Shown piece after piece: positions 24,470 to 32,919 of a DNA stretch of 39,937 bases (positions within the stretch are counted from its first letter, which is position 1; each line of letters starts with the position of its first letter). Source of the DNA: JACQHM01 sp964535215 (GTDB lineage: Bacteria > Methylomirabilota > Methylomirabilia > Methylomirabilales > JACQHM01). The notes under the pieces are model-generated. The model saw nothing but the letters and a program-made list of their open reading frames with translations. It was not told where the DNA came from and made no database searches. The stretch is taken from the NCBI GenBank assembly GCA_964535215.1, contig CAZHST010000027.1, positions 1-39,937 on the forward strand, read 5' to 3'. Both the position numbers and the translations under genes were made by a program.

Positions 24470-26854
24470 TTACGAGAGCTTGGCTTCCTCCAGAATGGTG
24501 GGGGTGAGGAAGATGAGGAGCTCGATCCGCTCATTCGGGCCGATGTTGTGCCGTTTGAACAGATACCCCAAGACGGGGATCCGCCACAGGAACGGGACCC
24601 GATCCTCCGCCTCCGATTCGGTGGTCTGGAGAAGACCGGCGATGACGATCGTCCCCCCGTTCGGGACGAGGACGTTCGTGATCGCCTTCCTCGTGTTGAT
24701 CGGAAAGGCAAACCCGCCCGCGAAGTCAATCCGGGTGCCGGGGAAGGACCGCTCGGCCTCCACCTTCATGGAGATCCGGTTATCCGCCGTAATGTGGGGC
24801 GTAACCTTCAGCCGGATGAAGGCATCCTGGAAGGCCACCACGGTCCGTCCTGAGCTGTCAATGGTGGTGAAGGGGACCTGGGTCCCCTGCCTCATCTCGG
24901 CCTCCTGGTTATTCAGGGTGACCACCTTCGGGGCTGAAAGGGTCCTGACCTTTCCCTCGGCCTCCGCCGCCGAGAGCTGAGCGCCCAGGACAAAGCGATT
25001 CTTGACCTCTCCCAGGATGAAGCCCAGCGCCGCCGGGGCCGTTCCCACGGCCGGGAAGTTCACGAAGAGGGGCACAGGGCCCAGGGGGTTAAACCCGATG
25101 GGTAATGTGGCCCCCGGTTGAGCGACCGCAGGGGCCGCACCGGCCTCGACGCTCGTGCCGGTACCGGCCCCGGGGACCTGGATGGGGGCCCCGGCCACGG
25201 TGCCGAAGATGGTCCCCACCGACGTTGATCCAAAGAGGGGGGCCCCCTTCGCCGCCCCGCCCCAGGTGATCCCCAGGCTCTGGGCAAAGGTGCGGCTGGC
25301 CTCGACGATCCTGGCCTCGATCAACACCTGGGGGGTCGGGGTATCAATCTCCTTGCGACGGGCCTCCATCCTTTCGATGGCGGCTGGGACATCGGTGATG
25401 ATCAGGCTGTTCGTCCGCTCGTCCACTTCGATGCTCACATCCGTTCGGCCAGGGGTCTTGAGGGGTTCCAGGAGCTTCTTCACATCCACCGCCTTGGCAT
25501 AGTTCACCTGCACGGTTTTCTGGATTGTCGGTTCAAGCTGAACCTCCTTGACCTTCTTCTCCCTGGCCCGTAAGGTGGCCTCCTCCTGGGCAACCCGCTC
25601 CTTCTGGATCGTGGCCTCGGAAGCCACCCAGATGATGTTATCCCGCTGGAGATAATCCAGTTTGTTCACCTTCAGGATCACCTCCAGGGCCTGCCGCCAA
25701 TCCACATTCGTCAGCCGGACCGTGACCTTCCCCTTCACCTCCTCGCCGGCCACGATGTTGACCCCGCTGACCTCGGAGAGGATCCGGAGGATGTTGCCGA
25801 TGTCGGCATCCTTAAAGTCCAGCGAGAGGCGGCCGGGGCCTGGGGGGGCGACGGCCGTGGGAGGTCCGGGTGGGGGAACAGGGGGGGTGATCTCCTCCAT
25901 CTCCGGGGGGGTCGTCGGGGTAGGGGCTGGAGGGGCCTCCGCTCGAAGCGCCTCCGCCTCTTTGGCCCGGAGGTCAAGGGTGATGGCCTCGGGGGTCTGG
26001 GTGATCGTGTAGGAGGACCGTTGGGTCAGCTCGGCCACGACCCGGACGACCCTTTCCGGCTCCTTTCGGTACTGGGCCGCCCGGATCCGGGTGACGACCG
26101 GGGAACGCTTCCGGACCTCCAGGCTCTTCCGGACCTCGGGCGCGAGGGAGGCTCCGGCGATATCCACCACCACCCGCGGAGGATTGGCGATTTCCGAAAC
26201 CTTGTAGGACACCTTCCCACGGGTCCCGATGATGACGCGGGCCAGATCCTTCAACGGCTGGAACTCCACCGACGTGACCTGCCCTTCAGGCGGCGGGGAA
26301 GGTTTGGCCTCCTCGGGCTTTTCCTCCAGGACCTGGGAGGGGCGGGGCGGCTCCGCCGCGGGGGCTTTCGCAAGAGCCGGCATCTCCTCCGGGGGTCCGG
26401 CGGCCTCCCCGATGAGGACCTTGACCTGCCCTTCCAGGACCTCGAGGCGGTACGGGAGGGGCTGCCGGAGGTCCACCACCAGGCGGACGATCCCGACAGG
26501 CTGCTCCCGATACTGGGAGGAGCGGACCTGCACGATCGGTCCCCCTTTCACCGGTGGGATCGGGGCGGGGATGGCGTGGAGGGCGTTGGGAAGGTCAATC
26601 ACCAGCCGTGGGGGGTCCGGGAGGGAAAAGGATTCCGGATAGGGCAACGGGCCTTCGGCGACGACGGCCAGCGCCGCCGACGCCGGCCCCAGGGGTTCCA
26701 CCTTCACCCCGGTCACCTTGACCGGCCCCGAGGCCTTTCCCGGCTCAAGCTTCCCAGGTGCAGGGGCTGGGGGTTGACCCAGGGCCGGGAGGACAGCCCA
26801 GGTCATGATCAAGAGGAACAGCGCACCGACCCGTCCTCTCCGATGCCTCATCAC
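24470..26854 (-). CDS. pilQ: Type IV pilus secretin PilQ
   Basis: The outer-membrane channel through which the pilus exits. It is 794 aa. A signal peptide (hydrophobic core ALFLLIMTWAVLPALG) is followed by two AMIN domains (about 46-148 and 192-296) that bind peptidoglycan, and a proline-rich linker. An STN domain follows (about 345-415, LSLDFKDADIGNILRILSEV), then a secretin N-domain with TNSLIITDVPAAIERME. The C-terminal secretin barrel has VRTLSAPKVVTLNNQEA and VPNGGTIVIAGLLQTTESEA. The barrel contains a Gly/Ala/Pro-rich insert (about 560-620), probably the gate loop. Start is GTG 26854 or ATG 26851, behind AAGGAGGAG. The pilP stop abuts it. Confidence 0.95.
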   Translation of the reverse strand: MMRHRRGRVGALFLLIMTWAVLPALGQPPAPAPGKLEPGKASGPVKVTGVKVEPLGPASAALAVVAEGPLPYPESFSLPDPPRLVIDLPNALHAIPAPIPPVKGGPIVQVRSSQYREQPVGIVRLVVDLRQPLPYRLEVLEGQVKVLIGEAAGPPEEMPALAKAPAAEPPRPSQVLEEKPEEAKPSPPPEGQVTSVEFQPLKDLARVIIGTRGKVSYKVSEIANPPRVVVDIAGASLAPEVRKSLEVRKRSPVVTRIRAAQYRKEPERVVRVVAELTQRSSYTITQTPEAITLDLRAKEAEALRAEAPPAPTPTTPPEMEEITPPVPPPGPPTAVAPPGPGRLSLDFKDADIGNILRILSEVSGVNIVAGEEVKGKVTVRLTNVDWRQALEVILKVNKLDYLQRDNIIWVASEATIQKERVAQEEATLRAREKKVKEVQLEPTIQKTVQVNYAKAVDVKKLLEPLKTPGRTDVSIEVDERTNSLIITDVPAAIERMEARRKEIDTPTPQVLIEARIVEASRTFAQSLGITWGGAAKGAPLFGSTSVGTIFGTVAGAPIQVPGAGTGTSVEAGAAPAVAQPGATLPIGFNPLGPVPLFVNFPAVGTAPAALGFILGEVKNRFVLGAQLSAAEAEGKVRTLSAPKVVTLNNQEAEMRQGTQVPFTTIDSSGRTVVAFQDAFIRLKVTPHITADNRISMKVEAERSFPGTRIDFAGGFAFPINTRKAITNVLVPNGGTIVIAGLLQTTESEAEDRVPFLWRIPVLGYLFKRHNIGPNERIELLIFLTPTILEEAKLS

Positions 26855-27382
26855 CTACTCCTCCTTCCGCAAGCGAAGCGTGATCGTCCGGGGCTCCTCG
26901 CGCGGGAGCCGGCCCTTGACCTCGAACACGACCGAGTCCTTGGTCACCTTCACGACCCTGGCGTCCTCACCGATGATCGCCCCTTTCCGGAGGATGTAGC
27001 CCAAGCCGTTGGGGGCCTCGACCAGGGCATAGGCGTCTGTCTGTTCCCACACGATGCCGGCCAGCTTCAGGTCTGTCACCTCCAGGCCGGCCAGGCCGGA
27101 TTTCCCCTTGGAGGGACGTTTGGGCGAGAGCTCAGGCGGCGGCTGGAAGGGATCGCGCCTCCCCTTCGGTTCATAGCGATAGACCGGGGCTGCGGGCGTG
27201 ATCTCCTGGGGAGGAGACGGGATCGGGGGGGGAGGCATGGCGACCGAGAGAGGGGGAGGGATGGAAGGAGAGGCGGCTGAAGGGGCTTCCCGGTTTCCAC
27301 ACGCCACCAGGAGGAGCCCAACGGATGTGACAAGGACCAGGTGGGATAAGGATATGAACCTAGGTTCCACCTTGCGTTCCAC
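26855..27382 (-). CDS. pilP: Type IV pilus inner-membrane lipoprotein PilP
   Basis: The periplasmic lipoprotein that links the PilMNO inner-membrane platform to PilQ. It is 175 aa. A signal sequence ends in lipobox LVAC with the acylated Cys at residue 28. A proline-rich tether (about 35-66) leads to the PilP beta-domain starting with GRRDPFQPP and containing LKLAGIVWEQTDAYALVEAPNG and GYILRKGAIIGEDARVV. The start is GTG at 27382 with GGAGGG seven bases upstream, inside the 3' end of pilO (23-base overlap). Confidence 0.92.
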   Translation of the reverse strand: MERKVEPRFISLSHLVLVTSVGLLLVACGNREAPSAASPSIPPPLSVAMPPPPIPSPPQEITPAAPVYRYEPKGRRDPFQPPPELSPKRPSKGKSGLAGLEVTDLKLAGIVWEQTDAYALVEAPNGLGYILRKGAIIGEDARVVKVTKDSVVFEVKGRLPREEPRTITLRLRKEE

Positions 27383-27962
27383 TCCCGCTCCCTCCGGTAA
27401 AGGTATACGTCATTGCGGTGAACTCGGCGGTCACCGTCGCCTGGGTGCCTTTCTTCCCCCCGAGGCCGTCAATCTTGAGATCGGACACGTTCACGATGCG
27501 CGGCATCTTGCTCACCCGATCGAAGAAGATCCCAAGGGCGTGATAGGTCCCCTCCACCCGGAGCTCGATGGGGATCTCGGTGTAGAACCCCCGGCTGACC
27601 CCCTTCCCAGGTTTGAACAGGAGAAAGTCCAGGCCGGCCTGCCGCCCCTGGGTATTCACCTGCGTCAAGAGCGATGGGATCTCCTTCTCGGCGGGAAGCT
27701 GGGCCTTCACCTCCTCAAGCCTCGCCTCCAGGGCCTTGATCTCCCGCTCCAGGGCAGCTTTTCGGAGCGCCAGCCGCCGTTTCTGGACCAGTTGGGCCTG
27801 GAGAGACTGGAGCTCCTCCTGCAGCCTGGCCTTCTCGGCCAAGGCTGGCTTCAACAGCAGGGAATAGGAGCCGAACCCAACAGCTCCAAGGGCCAAGACA
27901 GCCAGGAGGATGAGCTGCTTTTTAGGGATATTGGCAAAATAGTCCTGGACGGCCACGGCCAC
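27360..27962 (-). CDS. pilO: Type IV pilus inner-membrane protein PilO
   Basis: A bitopic alignment-complex protein of 200 aa. It has a short cytoplasmic N-terminus, one transmembrane helix near 17-37 (LILLAVLALGAVGFGSYSLLL) and a long coiled coil (about 40-90). The periplasmic ferredoxin-like domain has GRQAGLDFLLFKPG and YTEIPIELRVEGTYHALGIFFDRVS, the classic PilO signature. It forms a heterodimer with PilN. It starts four bases after pilN. Confidence 0.93.
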   Translation of the reverse strand: MAVAVQDYFANIPKKQLILLAVLALGAVGFGSYSLLLKPALAEKARLQEELQSLQAQLVQKRRLALRKAALEREIKALEARLEEVKAQLPAEKEIPSLLTQVNTQGRQAGLDFLLFKPGKGVSRGFYTEIPIELRVEGTYHALGIFFDRVSKMPRIVNVSDLKIDGLGGKKGTQATVTAEFTAMTYTFTGGSGSGTQGGT

Positions 27963-27966
27963 CTCT

Positions 27967-28509
27967 CTAGCCTTGAACGTTGGCGGTGATCTCGAACCGC
28001 TCCACGGGGATCTGCTGGACCTGGGCCTTCTCCGAAAAGGACAGCTCCACCTGGGAGAAAAGGGGGGAGGCCCTCTGGAGGTTCGTCATCAGGTTGGCCA
28101 CCCCGAAGTTCGAGAAGGCGTACCCCTGAATCACCAGGCGGTCTTGCGTCTTGGTCAGGGAGGTCAGCCAGACCTCGCTGGGGAGGAGCCGGCTCAGCTC
28201 ATCCAGGAGCCGGGCCGGGCCCTGCTTGGAGGTCAGGATCCGGCTGATCACCTGCTGACGCTCCTCCAGGCTCTTTTTGGTCGCCTCGAGCTGATCAACC
28301 TCCTTCGCCTGGTTGCTTAAGTGCTGGAGCTCTTCACGGGTCCGCTGGACCTCTTCGCGGAGGGCCTTGACCTGCCCGGTCAGGGTCCACCACCCATACC
28401 CTATCCCGGCCAGGAGGACGATCCCTACCACGGTGGCGAGGGGCGTCTGCCAGTTGAACGGAACCTTTCGCCGGCGTTGTTCCTTGGGGAGAAGGTTGAT
28501 CCGGATCAT
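27967..28509 (-). CDS. pilN: Type IV pilus inner-membrane protein PilN
   Basis: A bitopic protein of 180 aa. The N-terminal cytoplasmic IRINLLPKEQRRR is the conserved segment bound by PilM. A transmembrane helix (about 23-43), a coiled coil, and a periplasmic domain with LPSEVWLTSLTKTQDRLVIQGYAFSNFGVANLM follow; I cite only its hallmark. Its ATG overlaps the pilM stop (ATGA), showing coupling with its partner. Confidence 0.93.
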   Translation of the reverse strand: MIRINLLPKEQRRRKVPFNWQTPLATVVGIVLLAGIGYGWWTLTGQVKALREEVQRTREELQHLSNQAKEVDQLEATKKSLEERQQVISRILTSKQGPARLLDELSRLLPSEVWLTSLTKTQDRLVIQGYAFSNFGVANLMTNLQRASPLFSQVELSFSEKAQVQQIPVERFEITANVQG

Positions 28510-29570
28510 TTATCTCCCACCTCCCGAAGCGCGAGCCCAACGCTCACCGCCAACTGGGGTGCGATGTAGTCAAGGTACTCCGGATCAAACCGCTTGGGGT
28601 CGGCCTTCACGGCCCGCAAGGGGTTGTTCAGCTCGACAGGGAGGTCCAGGGCTTCGCTTAAGTACGAGACCAGGCCGGGAAGCCTCGCACTCCCTCCGCT
28701 CAGGAGGACCCGGTGGATGGTGTCGTGGTGGGTGGAGGAGCGGAAGAAGTCGAGGGACCGGCGGATCTCGGCGCTCAATTCGGCGTTCACCATCTCGACC
28801 ACCGGCTTGGCATCGGCGAAGGTCCGGCCCTCAACCTCTTGACCCAGCTTTAAGGCCTCCGCCTGGTCGTAGCTTAAGCCCAACATCTTCTGGATGGACT
28901 CCGTGTAACGGTTGCCCCCGATGGCCGAGTCCCGGGTGAACTCCGAGACCCCTCCCTTCAGGATGTTGATGTTCATGACCGTCGCCCCCAAGTTGACCAA
29001 GGCGACAATCTCGTCAGGCTTGACCTCGTAAGAGATGCCATAGGCGTTCTCAAGGGCGAAGGCATCCACGTCCACGACCCCGACGGTCAGACCGGCAGAG
29101 GCCAGGATGGTCAGGTACTCGTTGATCATGTCCTTCTTCACGGCGACCAGGAGGACGTCCATCTCGGGGGACTCGGGGGTATTCGTCTCCAGCACCTGGA
29201 AGTCCAGGTTGACGTCCTCAATGGCGTAAGGGATGTACTGCTCCGCCTCCCAGGGGATGACCTCTTCCAGCTCCTGGGGCTTCATCCGCTGGACCTTAAT
29301 TTTTTTGACGATCACCGAATGGCCCGAGACCGCCACCGCCACATCCTGGGTCTTGATCTGGTTCGCGGCGTAGATCTCCTTGATGGCCGAGATCACCGTT
29401 TCTGAATCCATGATCACCCCGTCCACGATGGTCTCGGGGCGAAGGGGGACGATCCCCAGGTGCTGAAGCTCATACCCTTTCCCGGAGCGCTTTAACTGAA
29501 CAGCCTTGATCGAGCTGGCACCGATATCAAGGCCGACCAATGGCCGATGACGCGACAAGAACGGAAGCAT
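28506..29570 (-). CDS. pilM: Type IV pilus actin-like ATPase PilM
   Basis: A cytoplasmic FtsA/actin-like protein that binds the PilN tail and ATP. It is 354 aa. LVGLDIGASSIKAVQL is the phosphate-1 motif, VALVNLGATVMNINILKGG phosphate-2, and VLLSGGSARLPGLVSYLSE the adenosine motif. I chose ATG at 29570 (GAGGGG eight bases upstream) instead of an upstream TTG at 29600, because the conserved N-terminus begins right after it. First gene of pilMNOPQ, with its own promoter at 29625-29654. Confidence 0.94.
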   Translation of the reverse strand: MLPFLSRHRPLVGLDIGASSIKAVQLKRSGKGYELQHLGIVPLRPETIVDGVIMDSETVISAIKEIYAANQIKTQDVAVAVSGHSVIVKKIKVQRMKPQELEEVIPWEAEQYIPYAIEDVNLDFQVLETNTPESPEMDVLLVAVKKDMINEYLTILASAGLTVGVVDVDAFALENAYGISYEVKPDEIVALVNLGATVMNINILKGGVSEFTRDSAIGGNRYTESIQKMLGLSYDQAEALKLGQEVEGRTFADAKPVVEMVNAELSAEIRRSLDFFRSSTHHDTIHRVLLSGGSARLPGLVSYLSEALDLPVELNNPLRAVKADPKRFDPEYLDYIAPQLAVSVGLALREVGDK

Positions 29571-29624
29571 CTTTACACCCCTCGGAGCACCTGTGGTCAA
29601 AGCCTGTCAGCCCAACTCACAAGC

Positions 29625-29654
29625 CTATTACCCTTAAGGGAAGGAGCTTGTCAA
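29625..29654 (-). promoter_or_regulatory. Sigma-70 promoter of pilMNOPQ
   Basis: On the minus strand a perfect TTGACA (29654-29649), 18-base spacer, then TAATAG (29630-29625). It lies in the 156-base gap between the cytochrome-like gene and pilM, about 55 bases before the pilM ATG. This suggests pilMNOPQ can be expressed apart from the minor-pilin genes. Confidence 0.6.
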
Positions 29655-29697
29655 GCAAAAAATGCTGGAAAGGCCCATGTTCCAGGAGGTTTAGGGG

Positions 29698-29719
29698 CCA
29701 GCCGGGCTGTCCCGGCTGG
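29698..29719 (-). terminator. Perfect 9-bp hairpin just past the Ig-like/cytochrome gene
   Basis: Seven bases after the stop codon on the minus strand: arms CCAGCCGGG and CCCGGCTGG with a 4-base loop. No T-run follows, so it is not a standard intrinsic terminator. It may be a Rho-linked stop or a transcript-stabilising stem. Confidence 0.45.
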
Positions 29720-29726
29720 GGAGCGG

Positions 29727-30494
29727 CTACTCGACGGCCCCGTCCACATCAATCCAGTCCTTGATCACCGCCAGCTTGTCGTTGGTGGAATGGTTCGGCC
29801 CCGCCATGTTGATGTGATGCAGCCGGTCCTGGATAAACGTGTAAAAGCGACTCTCCCCGGAGCGACCAGGGACCACGTAGCGGCTCACATCCTGGTAGGT
29901 CTCCAGGGGAATATGCGACGCCGGCCCGGCTGGTCCGTGGCACTTCGTACAATAGGCAGCGATCAGGGGTCGAATATCCTTCCGATAGGTGCGGGAACCT
30001 CCCGTGGTAAACGACCAGTTGGCTCCAACCAAGATGTAGGGTTCCCCCCCTCGGGAGCCCCTCATGGGGGTCAGGGAAACCGTATACTGGGTGGCGGGAA
30101 GGAGGGGGGTATCGGGGGTGAAGACGAGCTGGTCGGCCTTGGGCCACGAAAAGGTCCCGGCCACAGAGGGGGAGATGGTGAAGGCCCGCTCCACCACGTC
30201 CCGCTCGACGGGGATGTTGAAGAAGAGCTTGATCGCCGACTGCCGTGAAATGCCCATCTCTCCCATCTTTGGAGAGCTGAAGAGGACCCGCCATTCGCTC
30301 GGCTGATCCGAGGGACGGGGAGGCGGCTCCTCAGCCCGCGGAGGAAGGGTGGCGGCCCCCTTCTCCCCTTCGATGGTCGAAGGGGGAGCCGATGTTCCCG
30401 GGGATGAGATCTGGTTCCCGCGAGGCAGGACGAACGTCAACAGGACCACCACCACGAGGACACCCATCAAAAGCCAGATCAGCATCTTGCTCAT
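29727..30494 (-). CDS. Membrane-anchored Ig-like (Big_5-type) and cytochrome c-like fusion protein
   Basis: A 255-aa protein of unknown role between cassette A and pilM. There is an N-terminal membrane anchor (about 4-24, LIWLLMGVLVVVVLLTFVLP) without a lipobox. A Pro/Ser-rich linker (about 30-65) leads to an Ig-like domain of the Big_5/SbsA type, about 67-165 (FNIPVERDVVERAFTISPSV, LVFTPDTPLLPATQYTVSLT, WSFTT). A C-terminal single-haem cytochrome c segment has CTKCH (Cys182, Cys185, His186), a possible distal ligand Met230 in HHINMAGP, and the closing VIKDWIDVDGA typical of c-type domains in surface proteins. It should face the periplasm. It could carry electrons, sense redox, or use haem only structurally. 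ATG at 30494 has GAGAGGA upstream. Confidence 0.75.
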   Translation of the reverse strand: MSKMLIWLLMGVLVVVVLLTFVLPRGNQISSPGTSAPPSTIEGEKGAATLPPRAEEPPPRPSDQPSEWRVLFSSPKMGEMGISRQSAIKLFFNIPVERDVVERAFTISPSVAGTFSWPKADQLVFTPDTPLLPATQYTVSLTPMRGSRGGEPYILVGANWSFTTGGSRTYRKDIRPLIAAYCTKCHGPAGPASHIPLETYQDVSRYVVPGRSGESRFYTFIQDRLHHINMAGPNHSTNDKLAVIKDWIDVDGAVE

Positions 30495-30534
30495 CGGTCC
30501 TCTCCCCGACGGTTGGACCGGCGGCCCGGGCCGC

Positions 30535-31815
30535 TCAATACACCTCTTTCCACCACAGGGTGGCCCCCCGGAGCTTCCCGCCGCCGACGCTATTGGCCAC
30601 CCGAATCCCCTGCTCGCTGAACCGGATCTTCACATTCCCCTCCCCCTCGGCATCGGGGGCCTGGACCTGGAGATTCTCGGCCAGGAACAGGGAGCCGTAG
30701 ATGGACCGCTCCCCGCCGCCCCCGCCCCTGAGGTCAATCGAGACGTTCGACCCGATGACGATGATGGCCCCCACCCAGGTGGAGTTCCCGGTGATCCGGA
30801 GGCTCCCGTTCTTCACGATCAGGATCCCGGCTCCCTTGGTGGCGCTCAAGGTCAGGGCTGGATTGGCAGAGCTTCCACTGGCATCCACGACGACGATCTT
30901 GGGGCTGGCCTGGGTGCCCAGGGTTCCGCCGCTGATGGAGGTCCCCGGGTTGTACTTGAGGTCCGCCAGCGGGATCAGCCGGTCCACCAGCTGCTCCAGC
31001 TGGGCCTGGGTCACGGTCGCATCCACGCCGATGCTGGGGGTATCGCTCAGGGGGCTCCAGGGGGGATTCGGGGGGGCCCCGGTCACATTGTCCATCTGCT
31101 GGCTGTTCAGATCATTCTTCACCTCTTGCTGCTGGATCACGGTCGGGACGGCGATCCCGAACTTGGGACAGGTCCCTGTGCAGGCCCCGTTGTTCTTGGA
31201 GGCCGGCGTCGAGCCGTCGTCGGAAGGGGGGATCCAGTTGTTCCCGTCAATCTCGAAGGAGTTCCCGGCGAACGAGACGTTGGTGGTGACGCCGACGGAG
31301 GTCACCCCCCCGGGCGGCACCGGCAGGGTCAGGCGGGTGATGGCCGCCTCCACCTGCTTGGCCGCGGTCTGGTACTGCCCGGTGGCTTTGACGAGCACGG
31401 TGTTGTTGGTGTCATTGGTTGCACAGTCCGGCTGTGGGACGGGGGTGCACCGGGGGTCCTGGGGATCGTTCTCGATGGTGAAGGTGCACCCATCGCCGGG
31501 CGCGGGGTTGCTTAAGGCGGCCACCACGCTGGACGGGCACGACCGAAGGATAGGCGGGTTTGCCAGGAGATCGTTCCAGTTACTATCGGGATCCGCCCTG
31601 AGGATCCGCTGGGCCTCGGCGATCCCGGCCTCGGCCAGGTAGAAGGCCTGCCCCAAGCGGTTCTCGTTCAAGGCGATGGAGCTTTCCGTCATGGAAAGGG
31701 TCAAAAAGGTCACCCCTAACAGGGAGAGGACGGTGATGACCAGGAGGACGATGACCAGGACCGATCCCGCCTCCGATGCCTCCCTTCCGGTCACGCCGTG
31801 GGGCCTGCAACCCAT
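30535..31815 (-). CDS. PilX-like minor pilin with large C-terminal domain (cassette A)
   Basis: A 426-aa protein. The N-terminus has the PilX pattern: a small residue after Gly17, hydrophobic helix SVLVIVLLVITVLSLLGVTF (18-37), then LTLSMTESSIALNENRLGQA and FYLAEAGIAEA. This is the PilX_N segment, without the Glu+5 of ordinary pilins. The large C-terminal part is Gly/Ser/Thr-rich and beta-predicted. It has NVSFAGNSFEIDGNNW, GILIVKNGSLRITGNSTWVG and GGERSIYGSLFLAENLQV, like the repeat-stacked domains attached to many PilX-like proteins. It probably sits near the pilus tip. ATG with GAGGAGG upstream. Four cysteines near 190-260 could form disulfides. Confidence 0.78.
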   Translation of the reverse strand: MGCRPHGVTGREASEAGSVLVIVLLVITVLSLLGVTFLTLSMTESSIALNENRLGQAFYLAEAGIAEAQRILRADPDSNWNDLLANPPILRSCPSSVVAALSNPAPGDGCTFTIENDPQDPRCTPVPQPDCATNDTNNTVLVKATGQYQTAAKQVEAAITRLTLPVPPGGVTSVGVTTNVSFAGNSFEIDGNNWIPPSDDGSTPASKNNGACTGTCPKFGIAVPTVIQQQEVKNDLNSQQMDNVTGAPPNPPWSPLSDTPSIGVDATVTQAQLEQLVDRLIPLADLKYNPGTSISGGTLGTQASPKIVVVDASGSSANPALTLSATKGAGILIVKNGSLRITGNSTWVGAIIVIGSNVSIDLRGGGGGERSIYGSLFLAENLQVQAPDAEGEGNVKIRFSEQGIRVANSVGGGKLRGATLWWKEVY

Positions 31816-31836
31816 GATGTTCCTCCTCGTCGGATT

Positions 31837-32472
31837 TTAGAGATTCCTGAGACGTACATCTGATGTCACGGCGAACGACAGCGTCTGGCCGGCCCCTGTC
31901 TCCTGGACCTGGACCCGGATGCTCACCCTGACGGGATTCGTGGACGGGAGATAGGTGAAGGTCAGTTCCTTCACGTTGCTCGCGAGGATCTGGTAGTTCG
32001 ACCAGGATCCCCATGCTGAGGTAGAAGGGTTCCAGTCCCGCTCCCTTCGGGTCAACTCGCAGACCCCATCAGTGGTGGGGGTACAGTCACTAGCTCCATC
32101 GTTCTTCCAGAGCCTGTACTCGACTTCTTCTGTCACCCCATCCCCATCCACGTCACCCCGGATATGAATGTGGGAGGTCTCCTGGGTCGGGAGGAGGCAG
32201 CTCGCCGTCTTCGGGGACGGGCATGCCGGATTGGCCAGCGTGGGCGATTCGTAGCCGGCCAGCCGGATCTCCCGGATCATCTGCCCCAGGGCGATCCTGG
32301 TGTTCTGCTGGACATCGGTCTTGGTCAGGCCCTTTTTATAGGCGCTGTGGCTGGCCGCGTACATGGTATAGACGGCCATCAGGACGATCACCATCAGCGT
32401 GGCGGTCACCAGGAGTTCAATGAGGGTAAACCCTGTCTCGCCCTCTCGAAGGGTGGAGGTCCGTTCCGGCAC
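31837..32472 (-). CDS. PilW-like minor prepilin (cassette A)
   Basis: A 211-aa prepilin. Leader MPERTSTLREGETG is cut after Gly14, then comes the perfect class III signal FTLIELLVTATLMVIVLMAV. PilW features are TDVQQNTRIALGQMIREIRLAGYESP, and a globular domain with several cysteines. GTG start at 32472, 15 bases after the pilV stop and with AAGGAAGGGG upstream. It would be processed by PilD, which is not in the window, and assembled with FimT, PilV and PilX as a pilus-priming complex. Confidence 0.85.
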   Translation of the reverse strand: MPERTSTLREGETGFTLIELLVTATLMVIVLMAVYTMYAASHSAYKKGLTKTDVQQNTRIALGQMIREIRLAGYESPTLANPACPSPKTASCLLPTQETSHIHIRGDVDGDGVTEEVEYRLWKNDGASDCTPTTDGVCELTRRERDWNPSTSAWGSWSNYQILASNVKELTFTYLPSTNPVRVSIRVQVQETGAGQTLSFAVTSDVRLRNL

Positions 32473-32487
32473 GGGACGACCCCTTCC

Positions 32488-32919
32488 TTAAGGAACCATC
32501 ATGCTGGTCAACGTCACCTGTTTTGACCCAAGGACCGATGACCAGGAAACCGTCACCGTCACGGTAGCGACCTGGTTCGGTGCCGTGCCTGACACGGTCA
32601 CCGTCCACCTTCGGGTGTACACGCCTTCAAGCGTCTCGGGGCCCCCTGAAGAAGGGGGGAAGGTCCCGGCCCGGAGTTCCTCCATCTTCTGCTGGGCGAG
32701 GGCCACCGCCTTGGTCCGCTTGCCCCCGTACTCGACATTCGAGTAGGCCGTGGGGAACATGCTGGCGATGGCCAGGAGGGCCAGGGCAATGATACTGGCC
32801 CCGATCAGGACCTCAACGACCGAGACCCCCCGCCGGCGGATTGGGGACTTCGGATAACTCCGAAATCCAACATCCAACGTCTGAAATTCGAATTCCGAAT
32901 TCCGACATCCGAAATGCAT
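32488..32919 (-). CDS. PilV-like minor prepilin with repeat-derived leader (cassette A)
   Basis: A 143-aa prepilin. From the ATG at 32919 the leader is 31 residues long, ending SPIRRRG, followed by VSVVEVLIGASIIALALLAI with Glu at +5. The downstream AIASMFPTAYSNVEYGGKRTKAVALAQQKMEEL pattern is PilV-type; only its first part is distinctive. The start overlaps the FimT stop by one base (TAATG), and GAGGG lies seven bases upstream. Unusually, the first half of the leader is encoded by an AT-rich short-repeat stretch (32853-32916). The frame stays open far upstream inside fimT, but that part is not likely to be translated. Confidence 0.82.
   Translation of the reverse strand: MHFGCRNSEFEFQTLDVGFRSYPKSPIRRRGVSVVEVLIGASIIALALLAIASMFPTAYSNVEYGGKRTKAVALAQQKMEELRAGTFPPSSGGPETLEGVYTRRWTVTVSGTAPNQVATVTVTVSWSSVLGSKQVTLTSMMVP
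32853..32916. repeat. AT-rich degenerate short-repeat element within the pilV leader
   Basis: A 64-base stretch built of imperfect short units (plus strand: CCGAAATCC, AACATCC, AACGTC, TGAAATTCG, AATTCCG, AATTCCGACATCC, GAAATG). It contains overlapping palindromes around GAATTC. Base composition is far more AT-rich than the surrounding pilin codons. It resembles the short GGAATTC/CCGAAAT-type spacer repeats scattered in some environmental genomes; that comparison is from memory. Confidence 0.65.
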
